From: an uncultured Clostridia bacterium
GTDB lineage: Bacteria; Bacillota; Clostridia; Oscillospirales; Ruminococcaceae
Direction of reading: 5' to 3'
DNA length: 57,689 bases
NCBI GenBank assembly: GCA_945876435.1
Contig: CAMCOD010000012.1
Coordinates: forward strand, 1 to 57,689
The position numbers and the translations under genes are program-made. Shown here one piece after another: positions 1 to 7,130 of the stretch. The notes beneath the pieces were generated by a model, which saw only the letters and a program-made list of their open reading frames with translations, ran no database searches and had not been told where the DNA came from. Position 1 is the stretch's first letter. The number at the start of each line of letters is the position of its first letter.

Positions 1-2
1 GT

Positions 3-731
3 CTGACCCGCCTGGAAAACGTCAGCGAGTTTAAATCCAACCTGATCAAGTTTGCCGAAGAAAGCCCGGAGAGCGGACTCAGCGGCTTTTTGGAGGAAGT
101 TACCCTGTATACGGACATCGACGGCTATGACGAAAACGCCGACAACGTGGTGATGATGACCATGCACTCCGCCAAGGGCCTGGAGTTCCCCTATGTGTTC
201 TTCTGCGGCGCCGAGGAGGGAATCTTCCCCGGTATGCAGGCTATTTACAACCCGGAGCAGATCGAGGAGGAGCGGCGGCTTGCCTATGTGTGCATCACCA
301 GAGCCAAACAGCGGCTCTATATCACCAATGCCGCCCAGCGAATGATCTTCGGACAGACGGTCCGCAACCGTCCTTCCCGTTTTGTGAAGGAAATACCGGA
401 AAATCTGTGCCGCATTGAGGATACTACCATCACCCAGAAGAAGGTCATCGACCCGTCCCAGACCGGACCGGCTTTGGCCCGGGCCAGAAACCGTGCCAAC
501 AACGATATTGGCGTCGGCGGTGTGAACACGGCGAAAACAGCCGCAAAAGCGGCCGCGCCGGCGACTTCCTGCGACCTGCGGCCCGGCGACCGGGTAAAAC
601 ACGGCGTATTTGGCGAGGGAATGATCGCCAAAGTGACCCCGATGGGCGGCGATCAGCTTCTGGAGGTTATTTTTGACACGGTTGGCACCAAAAAGATCAT
701 GTTCAAGTTCGCAAAGCTGCAAAAGCTTTAA
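3..731 (+). CDS. pcrA: ATP-dependent DNA helicase PcrA/UvrD, C-terminal part (5' truncated by window edge)
   Basis: The reading frame is open from base 3, so the start lies outside the window; about 242 residues are visible. Superfamily 1 helicase motif V (MTMHSAKGLEFPYVF) and motif VI (EERRLAYVCITRAK) are clear, followed by a linker rich in Ala and Asn and a C-terminal module beginning GDRVKHGVFGEGMI, the Tudor-like domain that ends Gram-positive PcrA and contacts RNA polymerase. PcrA is the essential 3'-5' helicase acting in repair, removal of RecA filaments and rolling-circle replication. The identification as PcrA rather than another UvrD paralogue rests on this tail. No terminator is obvious before the next gene 64 bases downstream, so read-through is possible. 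Confidence 0.93.
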   Translation: MTRLENVSEFKSNLIKFAEESPESGLSGFLEEVTLYTDIDGYDENADNVVMMTMHSAKGLEFPYVFFCGAEEGIFPGMQAIYNPEQIEEERRLAYVCITRAKQRLYITNAAQRMIFGQTVRNRPSRFVKEIPENLCRIEDTTITQKKVIDPSQTGPALARARNRANNDIGVGGVNTAKTAAKAAAPATSCDLRPGDRVKHGVFGEGMIAKVTPMGGDQLLEVIFDTVGTKKIMFKFAKLQKL

Positions 732-794
732 GAAATAAATCTTTTTAACCACTTTACAACAAACTGACAGATTGACAGAAAGAAGGAACAGATT

Positions 795-1208
795 ATGTGG
801 TTTGTATTCGCGTTGGGTTCTGCCGTATTTGCGGCACTGACCTCGATTTTGGCAAAAATCGGTATTGAAGGAGTCAACTCAAACCTGGCTACAGCCATCC
901 GCACCATGGTCGTAGTGGCCATGTCCTGGGGAATGGTCTTTCTGACCAATACCCAGAGCGGCATCTCTGACATCAGCCGGAAAAGCTGGCTCTTCCTCAT
1001 CCTGTCCGGTCTGGCCACCGGCGCATCCTGGCTGTGCTACTATCGTGCGCTGCAGATCGGCGAGGCGTCTAAGGTGGTGCCCATCGACAAGCTGAGCGTG
1101 GTCATCACGCTGGTGCTGGCCTTTGTATTCCTGCATGAGCAGTTTACCGCAAAATCCCTGATCGGCTGTGTGCTGATCGGCGCGGGGACCCTGTTCATGG
1201 TGCTGTAA
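795..1208 (+). CDS. EamA-family membrane protein, single-domain (half-size) transporter
   Basis: A 137-residue, very hydrophobic protein with about five predicted membrane segments and the EamA signature near the end (GEASKVVPIDKLSVVITLVLAFVFLHE). Most drug/metabolite transporters carry two such domains in about 300 residues; this one has only one, so it would have to work as a dimer, as in the small multidrug resistance architecture. The start is the ATG at 795 with the purine-rich AAAGAAGGAAC upstream. It follows pcrA closely and is closed by a strong terminator. Substrate cannot be deduced. The reading frame is intact with no sign of a lost second half. Confidence 0.85.
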   Translation: MWFVFALGSAVFAALTSILAKIGIEGVNSNLATAIRTMVVVAMSWGMVFLTNTQSGISDISRKSWLFLILSGLATGASWLCYYRALQIGEASKVVPIDKLSVVITLVLAFVFLHEQFTAKSLIGCVLIGAGTLFMVL

Positions 1209-1220
1209 AAAAGCGTGAAA

Positions 1221-1248
1221 GCCGCCTCAAAAGAGGCGGCTTTTTCTT
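1221..1248 (+). terminator. Rho-independent terminator after EamA gene
   Basis: A perfect 8-bp GC-rich stem (GCCGCCTC / GAGGCGGC) with an AAAA loop is followed by TTTTTCTTT. It sits 12 bases after the stop codon. Confidence 0.93.
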
Positions 1249-1359
1249 TGGAAAAGCAGAAAAGAGGAAAAGCCTCCATGCACAATTTACGGCCTTTATC
1301 ATAAACTGGTAAGGAAAAGAGAAAAATCAGCGCCAGTTTCTGGCAGAATGGAGGAGCTT

Positions 1360-2148
1360 ATGGCAGAGAATAGCACCAACCGCCCGGCGGAATTCAGCTG
1401 TTTCAAAGAGGCGGTATGTATCAATGCGCAGAGAATCTACGATTCCTGCTCGGATAAGGACTGTCTGGAAGATCTGCAGGTCTTTTTCAGTGACCAGACC
1501 CAGCCTATCATCAACAAGGCGATCAGCGTAAAATGCAAGAAGGTTAAAATCCTCTGTGTGAACGTGGATGTGGAATCCGTACCATTCAACAAGGGCTTCT
1601 ATTCGGTGGATATGACCTTCTACTTCCTGGTGGAGGTGGCGGCAACACTGGCTCCCGGCGGTGCGCCGGTGACGGTTTGCGGCATTTCCTACTTTAACAA
1701 AAAGGTCATCCTCTACGGCTCCGAAGCCAGCAGCAAGGAATTCAGTTCCCGCACCTGCGGCAGCGGCTGCTGCCGGGGCGAGGACGCAGCCGCCCTGCCG
1801 GAGGCTGTGGTACAGACGGTGGATCCGGTGTGTCTGGCCAGCCGCTTCAGCGAATGCGCGGAGAAAAACTGCTGTCCGGGCTTCTGCATCCCCTGCTGCC
1901 AGTGCTGTGAGCTGGGCGGCGACTTTGAGGAGGTGCCCACCACCCGGGAGCTGTACATCACCATCGGCCTGTTCACCATTGTACAGCTGCAGCGGCCGGT
2001 AGCTATGATGATCCCGGCTTACGACTTCTGTATTCCGGATAAGGAAAGCGAGTTTTCCACCGGCGACCCCTGCGAGATGTTCCGCAAGATCCAGTTCCCT
2101 ATGTCGGATTTCTTCCCCACCAGACTCAACGATATGAATCAGGAATAA
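1360..2148 (+). CDS. Conserved cysteine-rich protein of unknown function
   Basis: A 262-residue protein with 21 cysteines, clustered in residues ~115-190 in pairs such as GCC, NCC, PCC and QCC. The N-terminal third has an alternating hydrophobic pattern (FYSVDMTFYFLVEV) suggesting a beta-sandwich, and the C-terminal part (LYITIGLFTIVQLQR) repeats that character. There is no signal peptide or membrane segment. I recognise the general look of a Clostridia-specific cytosolic or spore-associated protein but cannot name a family. The start at 1360 is preferred over the ATG at 1348 because GGAGG at 1350-1354 lies five bases before it. The gene is monocistronic between two terminators. Metal binding or disulfide cross-linking in a coat-like structure are both possible and unproven. 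Confidence 0.82.
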   Translation: MAENSTNRPAEFSCFKEAVCINAQRIYDSCSDKDCLEDLQVFFSDQTQPIINKAISVKCKKVKILCVNVDVESVPFNKGFYSVDMTFYFLVEVAATLAPGGAPVTVCGISYFNKKVILYGSEASSKEFSSRTCGSGCCRGEDAAALPEAVVQTVDPVCLASRFSECAEKNCCPGFCIPCCQCCELGGDFEEVPTTRELYITIGLFTIVQLQRPVAMMIPAYDFCIPDKESEFSTGDPCEMFRKIQFPMSDFFPTRLNDMNQE

Positions 2149-2156
2149 AACAACGC

Positions 2157-2197
2157 CCCGGCGATGGGATCAACCATCGCTGGGCTTTTCCTGTTTT
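2157..2197 (+). terminator. Terminator after cysteine-rich gene, shared with the opposing small gene
   Basis: An 11-bp stem (2157-2167 with 2174-2184, loop GATCAA) is followed by CTTTTCCTGTTTTT. The same hairpin on the minus strand contains the last codons of the 51-residue gene and has a weaker T-rich tail (GTTGTTTT), so it may end both convergent transcripts. Confidence 0.88.
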
Positions 2198-2325
2198 TCG
2201 GGGTCTTGAGGGTCATCGGCAGCAAGGTACATTTCCTCCGCCAGCTTTTGAATATCCTGCAATTCTTCAATCAAATCGGTGATTTTATTGAAAAGAGTGT
2301 AATACAATTTTTGATAATCCAGCAT
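2170..2325 (-). CDS. Small 51-residue acidic protein, divergent partner of an Xre-type regulator
   Basis: The minus strand encodes a 51-residue protein starting MLDYQKLYYTLFNKITDL and ending PEKQEKPSDG. An ideal AAGGAG site lies seven bases before the ATG. The pattern xYxxLYxxLFNxxTDxxxxL resembles small proteins common in Clostridia that often sit near mobile or regulatory genes, but no function is known to me. Residues 1-40 look amphipathic helical and the last 12 residues are polar and charged. It is divergent from the HTH gene at 2447 and shares two palindromic operators with it. Its final codons form half of a terminator stem. Real-gene confidence comes from the ribosome-binding site, the promoter at 2389-2417 and protein-like composition. 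Confidence 0.78.
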   Translation of the reverse strand: MLDYQKLYYTLFNKITDLIEELQDIQKLAEEMYLAADDPQDPEKQEKPSDG

Positions 2326-2352
2326 AATTTCACTCCTTGTATGGATTTATGA

Positions 2353-2383
2353 GAGAATTGACATTTATTAAATGTCAATTCTC
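2353..2383. promoter_or_regulatory. Operator 1: 31-bp perfect palindrome
   Basis: Two 15-bp arms (GAGAATTGACATTTA and its exact reverse complement) flank a single central T. The core is ATTGACA-N9-TGTCAAT. It covers the -35 region of the promoter reading toward the HTH gene and the expected start point of the opposing promoter. The likely ligand is the product of the gene at 2447. Confidence 0.85.
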
Positions 2384-2403
2384 AAGCTATTTTATCCTAT
2401 AAT
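2375..2403 (+). promoter_or_regulatory. Promoter for the Xre-type regulator
   Basis: A consensus -10 TATAAT at 2398-2403 has a weak -35 (TCAATT, 2375-2380) 17 bases upstream, inside operator 1. The weak -35 fits a regulated promoter. Confidence 0.65.
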
Positions 2404-2417
2404 AATCATATTGACAA
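2389..2417 (-). promoter_or_regulatory. Promoter for the 51-residue gene
   Basis: On the minus strand TTGTCA (2417-2412) and TAAAAT (2394-2389) are separated by 17 bases. The -35 lies within operator 2 and the predicted start point within operator 1. Confidence 0.7.
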
Positions 2418-2435
2418 GTACTGAATGTCAATATG
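2407..2435. promoter_or_regulatory. Operator 2: 29-bp inverted repeat with the same core
   Basis: Ten-base perfect arms (CATATTGACA and its reverse complement) enclose nine bases. The core ATTGACA-N9-TGTCAAT matches operator 1 in sequence and spacing. Centres of the two operators are 53 bp apart, about five helical turns. The right arm touches the GAGGTG ribosome-binding site of the regulator gene. Confidence 0.82.
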
Positions 2436-2446
2436 AGGTGAAAGTG

Positions 2447-2692
2447 ATGTATAAAAACCGGGCAAAGGGCGGAAGCCTGAACCTTTGCGGTGAAAAGATC
2501 AGGGAGCTGCGTCTGGAACTTCGGCCCAGAACCTCCCAGCGGATGTTGGCCGACCGGCTCCAGCTTCTGGGCCTGGATTTGGACAAAAACGCCATCCAGC
2601 GCATCGAAAGCGGCAAACGCTTCGTGACGGATATTGAGCTTTTGGCCTTTGCGAAGCTGTTCCATGTGAGCACCGATGACTTGCTGAAATAA
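2447..2692 (+). CDS. Xre/Cro-type helix-turn-helix transcriptional regulator
   Basis: An 81-residue protein consisting of little more than one HTH_3 domain: the segment EKIRELRLELRPRTSQRMLA is followed by a recognition-helix region (DKNAIQRIESGKR) and the closing FHVSTDDLL typical of Xre repressors. It probably binds DNA as a dimer and has no separate sensing domain. The start ATG at 2447 is chosen because GAGGTG (2435-2440) is correctly spaced and because an upstream in-frame extension would translate the operators. It is divergent from the 51-residue gene. The duplicated operator in the shared control region strongly suggests autoregulation and coordinated control of its neighbour. Confidence 0.92.
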   Translation: MYKNRAKGGSLNLCGEKIRELRLELRPRTSQRMLADRLQLLGLDLDKNAIQRIESGKRFVTDIELLAFAKLFHVSTDDLLK

Positions 2693-2728
2693 AACTCTGT
2701 GAAGCTTGGCTGCGCAGAGTTTTATTTT
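2691..2728 (+). terminator. Terminator after the Xre-type regulator
   Basis: AAAACTCTG (2691-2699) pairs with CAGAGTTTT (2715-2723) around a 15-base loop, and the T-run continues as ATTTTT. The first arm overlaps the stop codon. Confidence 0.8.
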
Positions 2729-2765
2729 TGCGCTTTTTCCGAAAAAAGAGAGGGGGAAAAATTGC

Positions 2766-2794
2766 TTGTTCTCCCGGAAAAATCGTGCTATCAT
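2766..2794 (+). promoter_or_regulatory. Promoter for M20 peptidase
   Basis: TTGTTC and TATCAT are separated by 17 bases, and the -10 ends 35 bases before the start codon at 2830. Confidence 0.7.
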
Positions 2795-2829
2795 AAAGGC
2801 AAAAAGTGATTTGGAAAGGAGCCTTTGCT

Positions 2830-3957
2830 ATGAAAGAATTGAATCAGGCGGTATTGAACTGGCTGGAACAGCACCGGGAGGAATATTTCCGGGACCTGAA
2901 GGAGTTGGCTCAGATCCCCGCGCCTTCCGGCCATGAGGAAAAACGGGCAGAGTGGGTGAAAAACTGGCTGGAGCGCCATGGAGCTGCCGGTGTGGTGATC
3001 GATGAAGCGAAAAATGTGATCTTTCCCTTCCACGCCGATGGCTGCAAGGAGCTTACCGTTTTTAACGCTCATACGGATGTGGTGTTCCCGGACATGGAGG
3101 CCCTGCCTCTGCGGGAAGAAAACGGCAAATTGTACGCCCCGGGTGTGGGAGATGACACAGCCAACGTGATTGCTCTGCTGCAAATGGCGCAGATGGCGCT
3201 GGAGCTGAACTTGCAGCCGGAAAAAGGGATCCTCTTTGTGTTTAATTCCTGCGAGGAGGGCCTGGGCAACCTGAAGGGAAGCCGTCAGCTGATGAAGGAC
3301 TATGAGGGACGGATCGCCAAATGGTTTGCCATTGACGGCGGACTGGACGCCTATGTGAACAAGGCGGTAGGCTCCAAGCGTTTTGAGATCGTCATCGAGA
3401 CGGAGGGCGGTCATTCTTACGGCGCTTTCGGCAACCGGAACGCCATTTACTATATGGCCAAGATGATCGATACGTTCTACAGCCTGAAGGTTCCGGATTA
3501 CGGGAAAACAACCTACAATGTAGGTGTCATTGAGGGCGGAACCTCGGTAAATACCATTGCCCAGCAGTGCAAAATGCTGTTTGAGTACCGTTCCGACGAT
3601 GTGCGGGGTCTGGCATACATGGATCAGTTCTTCCATTCGGTGGTGGAGAGCTATCGGAATATGGGCATCCGCATTCAGGTGGAAGTGGTCGGCGACCGGC
3701 CCTGTATGGCGGAAGGCATTGATATGGCGCCGATCTGCGCCCAGATGGAGGCGGCAGGCCGCTCTCAGGGTGTGGAGATGAGCGCTCATGCCGGTTCCAC
3801 CGACTGCAACATCCCCCTGTCCCTGGGGATCCCGGCGGTTTGCTTCGGTGTATACCGGGGCGAAGGCGCTCATACCCGTGGAGAATGGATCGACAGCGAA
3901 TCTACGGTTCTGGGCATGAAGATTTTGGCCGCTTTGTTTATGGATCACATGAAATAA
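2830..3957 (+). CDS. M20-family metallopeptidase (ArgE/DapE/PepT-like)
   Basis: A 375-residue cytosolic enzyme with the di-zinc ligands of the M20 family in order: NAHTDVV (~residue 80), GVGDDTANVIAL (bridging Asp), NSCEEG (catalytic Glu plus ligand Glu), AIDGG (Asp) and GAHTRGEW (His) near the C-terminus. The lid/dimerisation domain lies roughly between residues 185 and 290. Family members cleave small peptides or N-acyl amino acids, and the exact substrate cannot be read from the sequence; a peptidase T-like di/tripeptidase is one candidate. The start at 2830 has GGAAAGGAGCC upstream. It has its own promoter and stands alone. Confidence 0.88.
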   Translation: MKELNQAVLNWLEQHREEYFRDLKELAQIPAPSGHEEKRAEWVKNWLERHGAAGVVIDEAKNVIFPFHADGCKELTVFNAHTDVVFPDMEALPLREENGKLYAPGVGDDTANVIALLQMAQMALELNLQPEKGILFVFNSCEEGLGNLKGSRQLMKDYEGRIAKWFAIDGGLDAYVNKAVGSKRFEIVIETEGGHSYGAFGNRNAIYYMAKMIDTFYSLKVPDYGKTTYNVGVIEGGTSVNTIAQQCKMLFEYRSDDVRGLAYMDQFFHSVVESYRNMGIRIQVEVVGDRPCMAEGIDMAPICAQMEAAGRSQGVEMSAHAGSTDCNIPLSLGIPAVCFGVYRGEGAHTRGEWIDSESTVLGMKILAALFMDHMK

Positions 3958-3989
3958 GGCAATTTCCCCGAAATCCACAAAATGCCCCT

Positions 3990-4017
3990 TTTCAAGTGGA
4001 AAATTTTATTGTAAAAT
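3990..4017 (+). promoter_or_regulatory. Possible promoter for DUF4364 gene
   Basis: TTTCAA and TAAAAT are separated by 16 bases, 65 bases upstream of the start codon at 4083. The -35 match is moderate. Confidence 0.45.
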
Positions 4018-4082
4018 AGCTTGTATAGAGAGCTTGTATCGGTAAAACGCGGACACAGGGATCGGGAAGAGGTGGATTTGGG

Positions 4083-4676
4083 ATGGATTTTAATGCTTTT
4101 GTCGGCGGAATTGAGCCGGGAGGCCTGACCAACGATTTTGAGGTCAAGATCCTTATTTGCTTTTTGCTGAAAAAAATTGAACAGCCGCTGTCCTTTGACC
4201 AGATCAACGAGATTTTGCAGAAAACCGGCTTCGTGAATTATTTTGAATTTGTGGAGGCGGTCAGCGAGCTGCAAAAAACCGACCATATCCGCCCGGTGCC
4301 AAACGGGGAGGGAGCGGAAGTTTACGAGCTGACCGAGATCGGCGCGGCTACCGCCCAGACCTTCCACCATACGCTGCCGCTTTCCGTTCGGGAAAAGACG
4401 GTGGAGGCTGCCCGGGAGCTGATCCAGATGCAGAAAAAGCTGGAGGAGATCGAGGTGCGCTACCATGCGGTATCCGACGGCTATATTCTGTCCATGAAGA
4501 TGAAGGATATCGGTTCGGATCTGATGAATCTGGATGTGTTTATTCCCACGGAGGATGAGTGCATCGCTATTCGGGAGCGAATCTACGCCGACCCTCTGCT
4601 GCTGTATAAAGCGCTGCTGGCGGTGATGCTGGGCAGCTACCAGGAGGGCAAGGAGCTTTTTGAAGAAAAGCTGTAA
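4083..4676 (+). CDS. DUF4364 family protein
   Basis: A 197-residue protein matching the DUF4364 pattern: the segment LTNDFEVKILICFLLKKIEQ followed by a winged-helix-like fold (residues ~18-85) and a beta-rich C-terminal half. The family is restricted to Clostridia and is usually described as a putative DNA-binding or regulatory protein; no function is established. The region QTFHHTLPLSVREKTVEAARELI forms a long helix that could link the two halves. GAAGAGGTGG precedes the ATG. It is followed by a strong terminator that also faces the opposing gene. Confidence 0.88.
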   Translation: MDFNAFVGGIEPGGLTNDFEVKILICFLLKKIEQPLSFDQINEILQKTGFVNYFEFVEAVSELQKTDHIRPVPNGEGAEVYELTEIGAATAQTFHHTLPLSVREKTVEAARELIQMQKKLEEIEVRYHAVSDGYILSMKMKDIGSDLMNLDVFIPTEDECIAIRERIYADPLLLYKALLAVMLGSYQEGKELFEEKL

Positions 4677-4702
4677 AGCGTAAAAAAGTGCAGAAAAAAG
4701 AA

Positions 4703-4736
4703 ACAGGGAACGGTTTTTAACCGTTCCCTGTTTTTA
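4703..4736. terminator. Bidirectional terminator between convergent genes
   Basis: CAGGGAACGGTT pairs perfectly with AACCGTTCCCTG around a TTT loop. It is flanked by A-rich sequence on the left and TTTTT on the right, so it works for both the DUF4364 gene and the minus-strand secreted-protein gene. Confidence 0.93.
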
Positions 4737-4798
4737 TCTTGCTTTATTTTTTTGGAGATGATTTCAGCATCAGAATCGGATCCGCAGGACGCAAATCT

Positions 4799-5980
4799 TT
4801 ACTTCTGCTCTTTTTTGATGCCCAACAGGCCCAGAACGCTGGCAGATAGAGTTGCCATAACTGCGGCAAGCTTGCCCATCAGGCCGGCACCGGTGTCCGG
4901 GTTGGGTTTGGAAGGGTTGGATGGCTGTACAGCGCCGGTGTCATCGCTGCTGTTTTCTACAACCGTGCCGTTTTTGATCTCTTTGTCGGTGATGACAAAG
5001 CGGCCCATGTATTTGGTCTTGAAGGATACGGTCTCTTCAAAATCATTGAAGGTGGCGTAAACCTTGTTCAGACGGCCATTGTAGTAGCTGTACACATAGA
5101 AATTGCCGTCGAAGTCGTCCATCACGTCGGAAACGTCGATGGTCAGAGTGCCGGTGAAGTCAAAGGCCGGACCAGCAGGGAAGGACAGGAACTTGAAGTT
5201 CTGGTCCTCGAACTGGGTGACGATTTCCTTAATGACTCTCTCGTTGTTGAGCATGTTGACGGAATCCTGTTCTGTTACTCGAACCTCGAAGGTCCAGCTC
5301 CCGTTGGTCAGGGTTGCTTTTTCGCCGCCCAGAGCTTTGTCGATCTGGTCAAACTGGCTGCCGGTGATCACCGGAGTGTTGCCGTCAACAAAGATGTATT
5401 CGCCGTTTTTGGCGGCTTCTACCGCTTCGTCAGACAAGGAAGCGTAACCAACGGAGAAGGACAGATCCAGAGCGTGAAGCACAGCGCCGCTGGTCTTTTT
5501 CACCAGCTTCAGCTGGCCCAGGTAGTCGGTCTGCTTGGTTGGGTAACCGCTGAGGGTTTTCACTTCCAGCAGGTAAGTGCCGTTATCCTCCACCACTTTG
5601 ATGCTGTTTACCGCGGAGCGGCCGTCCTTGGTTTCCACGCGGATGCGGTTTTCCTCCAGGTGCGCATCGGAGAGAGGAACGGTTTTGCCGTTTTCATCGG
5701 TGAGCAGGATGGGGAAGCGGAGCGTCTGGTTGGGCTGGATCAGGCCGGAGAGGGTAAGCTGGCTATTTTCCGCCTTGCCCAGAGAAAGACCGGCTTCCAG
5801 AATCTCAGTTACACCGTTTTCCTGGGTGTTTTCATTCTTGTTTTCATTTTCGTTTTCTGCCACGATTTCCTCGTGGGTCAGGTCGTTCTGCTGCGCGTTT
5901 TCGTTTTCCAGCGCAAAGGCGTTCAGGCTCAGAGAAGCCACAGCGATCAGCGCCAGCAGAAAAGATAAGGATTTTTTCAT
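4799..5980 (-). CDS. Secreted protein with C-terminal NPDTG sortase-like signal
   Basis: A 393-residue exported protein. Residues 1-23 form a classic signal peptide (two Lys, hydrophobic core, cleavage near NAFA). A low-complexity Asn/Glu stretch (ENENENKNEN) follows. The middle (~70-330) looks like beta-rich extracellular modules. The C-terminus has a Ser/Pro/Asn spacer, then NPDTG, a hydrophobic helix and KKEQK, the arrangement of a sortase-sorted cell-wall protein with an NPxTG instead of LPXTG motif. AGGAGG lies upstream of the ATG and a near-consensus promoter lies behind it. Adhesion or pilus-like roles are guesses; no enzymatic motif is visible. Confidence 0.85.
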   Translation of the reverse strand: MKKSLSFLLALIAVASLSLNAFALENENAQQNDLTHEEIVAENENENKNENTQENGVTEILEAGLSLGKAENSQLTLSGLIQPNQTLRFPILLTDENGKTVPLSDAHLEENRIRVETKDGRSAVNSIKVVEDNGTYLLEVKTLSGYPTKQTDYLGQLKLVKKTSGAVLHALDLSFSVGYASLSDEAVEAAKNGEYIFVDGNTPVITGSQFDQIDKALGGEKATLTNGSWTFEVRVTEQDSVNMLNNERVIKEIVTQFEDQNFKFLSFPAGPAFDFTGTLTIDVSDVMDDFDGNFYVYSYYNGRLNKVYATFNDFEETVSFKTKYMGRFVITDKEIKNGTVVENSSDDTGAVQPSNPSKPNPDTGAGLMGKLAAVMATLSASVLGLLGIKKEQK

Positions 5981-6051
5981 GTTTCTTTCCTCCTAAAAGT
6001 TGAAAAGTTTTTAACCTGAGCTTTCTGTCCTGTTTCTCAAGGTCTGAGCCT

Positions 6052-6080
6052 ATTATACGGGCAATGCTCCATTCTGACAA
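6052..6080 (-). promoter_or_regulatory. Strong promoter for the secreted protein
   Basis: TTGTCA and TATAAT on the minus strand are separated by exactly 17 bases. The 5' leader is about 65 bases. Confidence 0.85.
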
Positions 6081-6249
6081 GCGGATTTTGTTACCAATCT
6101 GTCATCTGAATTTAGCAATAATGACTTATTTTAGGAGGAATATCGGAGGAAAAGATATAAAATATGCTGTTTTTCCAGAAATAATAAACGGAAATCGTTA
6201 CAAACTGTAATATTTTTAAGCGATGGCTGGAAACAGAGGAGCAAAATAG
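6081..6249. other. Intergenic AT-rich stretch with nothing identifiable
   Basis: This is the remainder of the 314-bp gap between the secreted-protein gene and tatD. Two GGAGG-like strings near 6134-6150 on the plus strand are not followed by a usable reading frame. I see no RNA gene or repeat. Confidence 0.5.
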
Positions 6250-6279
6250 AAAAAAGAGCAGGATTTTCTGCTCTTTTTT
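6250..6279 (-). terminator. Terminator after tatD
   Basis: AAAAAAGAGCAG and CTGCTCTTTTTT form a long symmetric stem with a six-base loop, 15 bases past the tatD stop codon on the minus strand. The A/T flanks make it usable in both directions. Confidence 0.9.
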
Positions 6280-6294
6280 ACGGGAAAGGAGGAT

Positions 6295-7080
6295 TTACCG
6301 CTCCATATTATAGACCTGGAAGGCGTTTTCACAGGTGATATCCGCCATTTGCTGCGGCTCCACACCCTTGATTTGGGCCAGACGGATGGCCATGCGCTCC
6401 ACCATGGTGGAATCACAGCGTTTGCCCCGGAAAGGCTCCGGCGCCATATAGGGGCAGTCGGTTTCGATGAGCAGCCGATCCAGCGGGACGGCTGCGGCGG
6501 CCTCCAGGGCGCGGCGGGCGTTTTTAAAGGTGATCACACCGGTGAAGCCCACGTACATCCCCAGCTTCACCACCTCTTTTGCCATATCGGCGGAGCCGGA
6601 GAAGCAGTGGACAATGCCTTTGGGCTGGTATTTTTTCAGCAGCTCCATGGTGTCCTGGGCGGCGTCCCGGCTGTGGATCACCACCGGAAGCTTCAGATCC
6701 TTGGCCAGAGCCAGCTGCTGCTCAAAAATGATCTTCTGGATGGGGCGGGGGGCGTTGTCATCATAGTAATAGTCCAGGCCGATCTCACCGATGGCCTGAC
6801 ATTTGGAAAATTCGCTCTGTTGTGCCAGCACATCCAGGTAGGCCGGGGAGTTTTGGGCATAGATTTCCGCGGACTGGTCCGGGTGGATGCCCACTGTGCA
6901 GTAGAGAAAGGGGTATTCCTTGGCCAGCTCAATGCCGGCCAGATTGGCGGAGGTGGTGTTGCCGATGTTCATAATGCGGACAACACCGCTGTTTTCCATG
7001 GAAAGCAGCAGAGAGCGGCGGTCCTCATCAAAACGGGGATCGTCGTAGTGCCCGTGGGAGTCGAATAAATTCTGTAACAT
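6295..7080 (-). CDS. tatD: TatD family metal-dependent DNase
   Basis: A 261-residue TIM-barrel hydrolase of the amidohydrolase superfamily. Metal-binding motifs are DSHGHYDD (residues 7-14), GEIGLDYYYD, VIHSRDA, HCFSG and ETDCPYMAPEP. Family members are Mg2+-dependent 3'-5' exonucleases acting in DNA repair and D-aminoacyl-tRNA or RNA quality control depending on the paralogue. It follows metG as is common in Firmicutes, with 50 bases between them containing a terminator hairpin, so it is probably expressed at a lower level from the metG promoter by read-through. TAAGGAG immediately follows the terminator T-run and serves as ribosome-binding site. Confidence 0.95.
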   Translation of the reverse strand: MLQNLFDSHGHYDDPRFDEDRRSLLLSMENSGVVRIMNIGNTTSANLAGIELAKEYPFLYCTVGIHPDQSAEIYAQNSPAYLDVLAQQSEFSKCQAIGEIGLDYYYDDNAPRPIQKIIFEQQLALAKDLKLPVVIHSRDAAQDTMELLKKYQPKGIVHCFSGSADMAKEVVKLGMYVGFTGVITFKNARRALEAAAAVPLDRLLIETDCPYMAPEPFRGKRCDSTMVERMAIRLAQIKGVEPQQMADITCENAFQVYNMER

Positions 7081-7090
7081 AGATTCTCCT

Positions 7091-7120
7091 TAAAAAGACA
7101 GCCCGGAAAAACCGGGCTGT
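7091..7120 (-). terminator. Terminator between metG and tatD
   Basis: ACAGCCCGG pairs with CCGGGCTGT on the minus strand with a TTTTT-type loop, and a CTTTTTA tail follows. The tail merges with the tatD ribosome-binding site, suggesting partial termination within an operon. Confidence 0.88.
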
Positions 7121-7130
7121 TCGGTATTTT

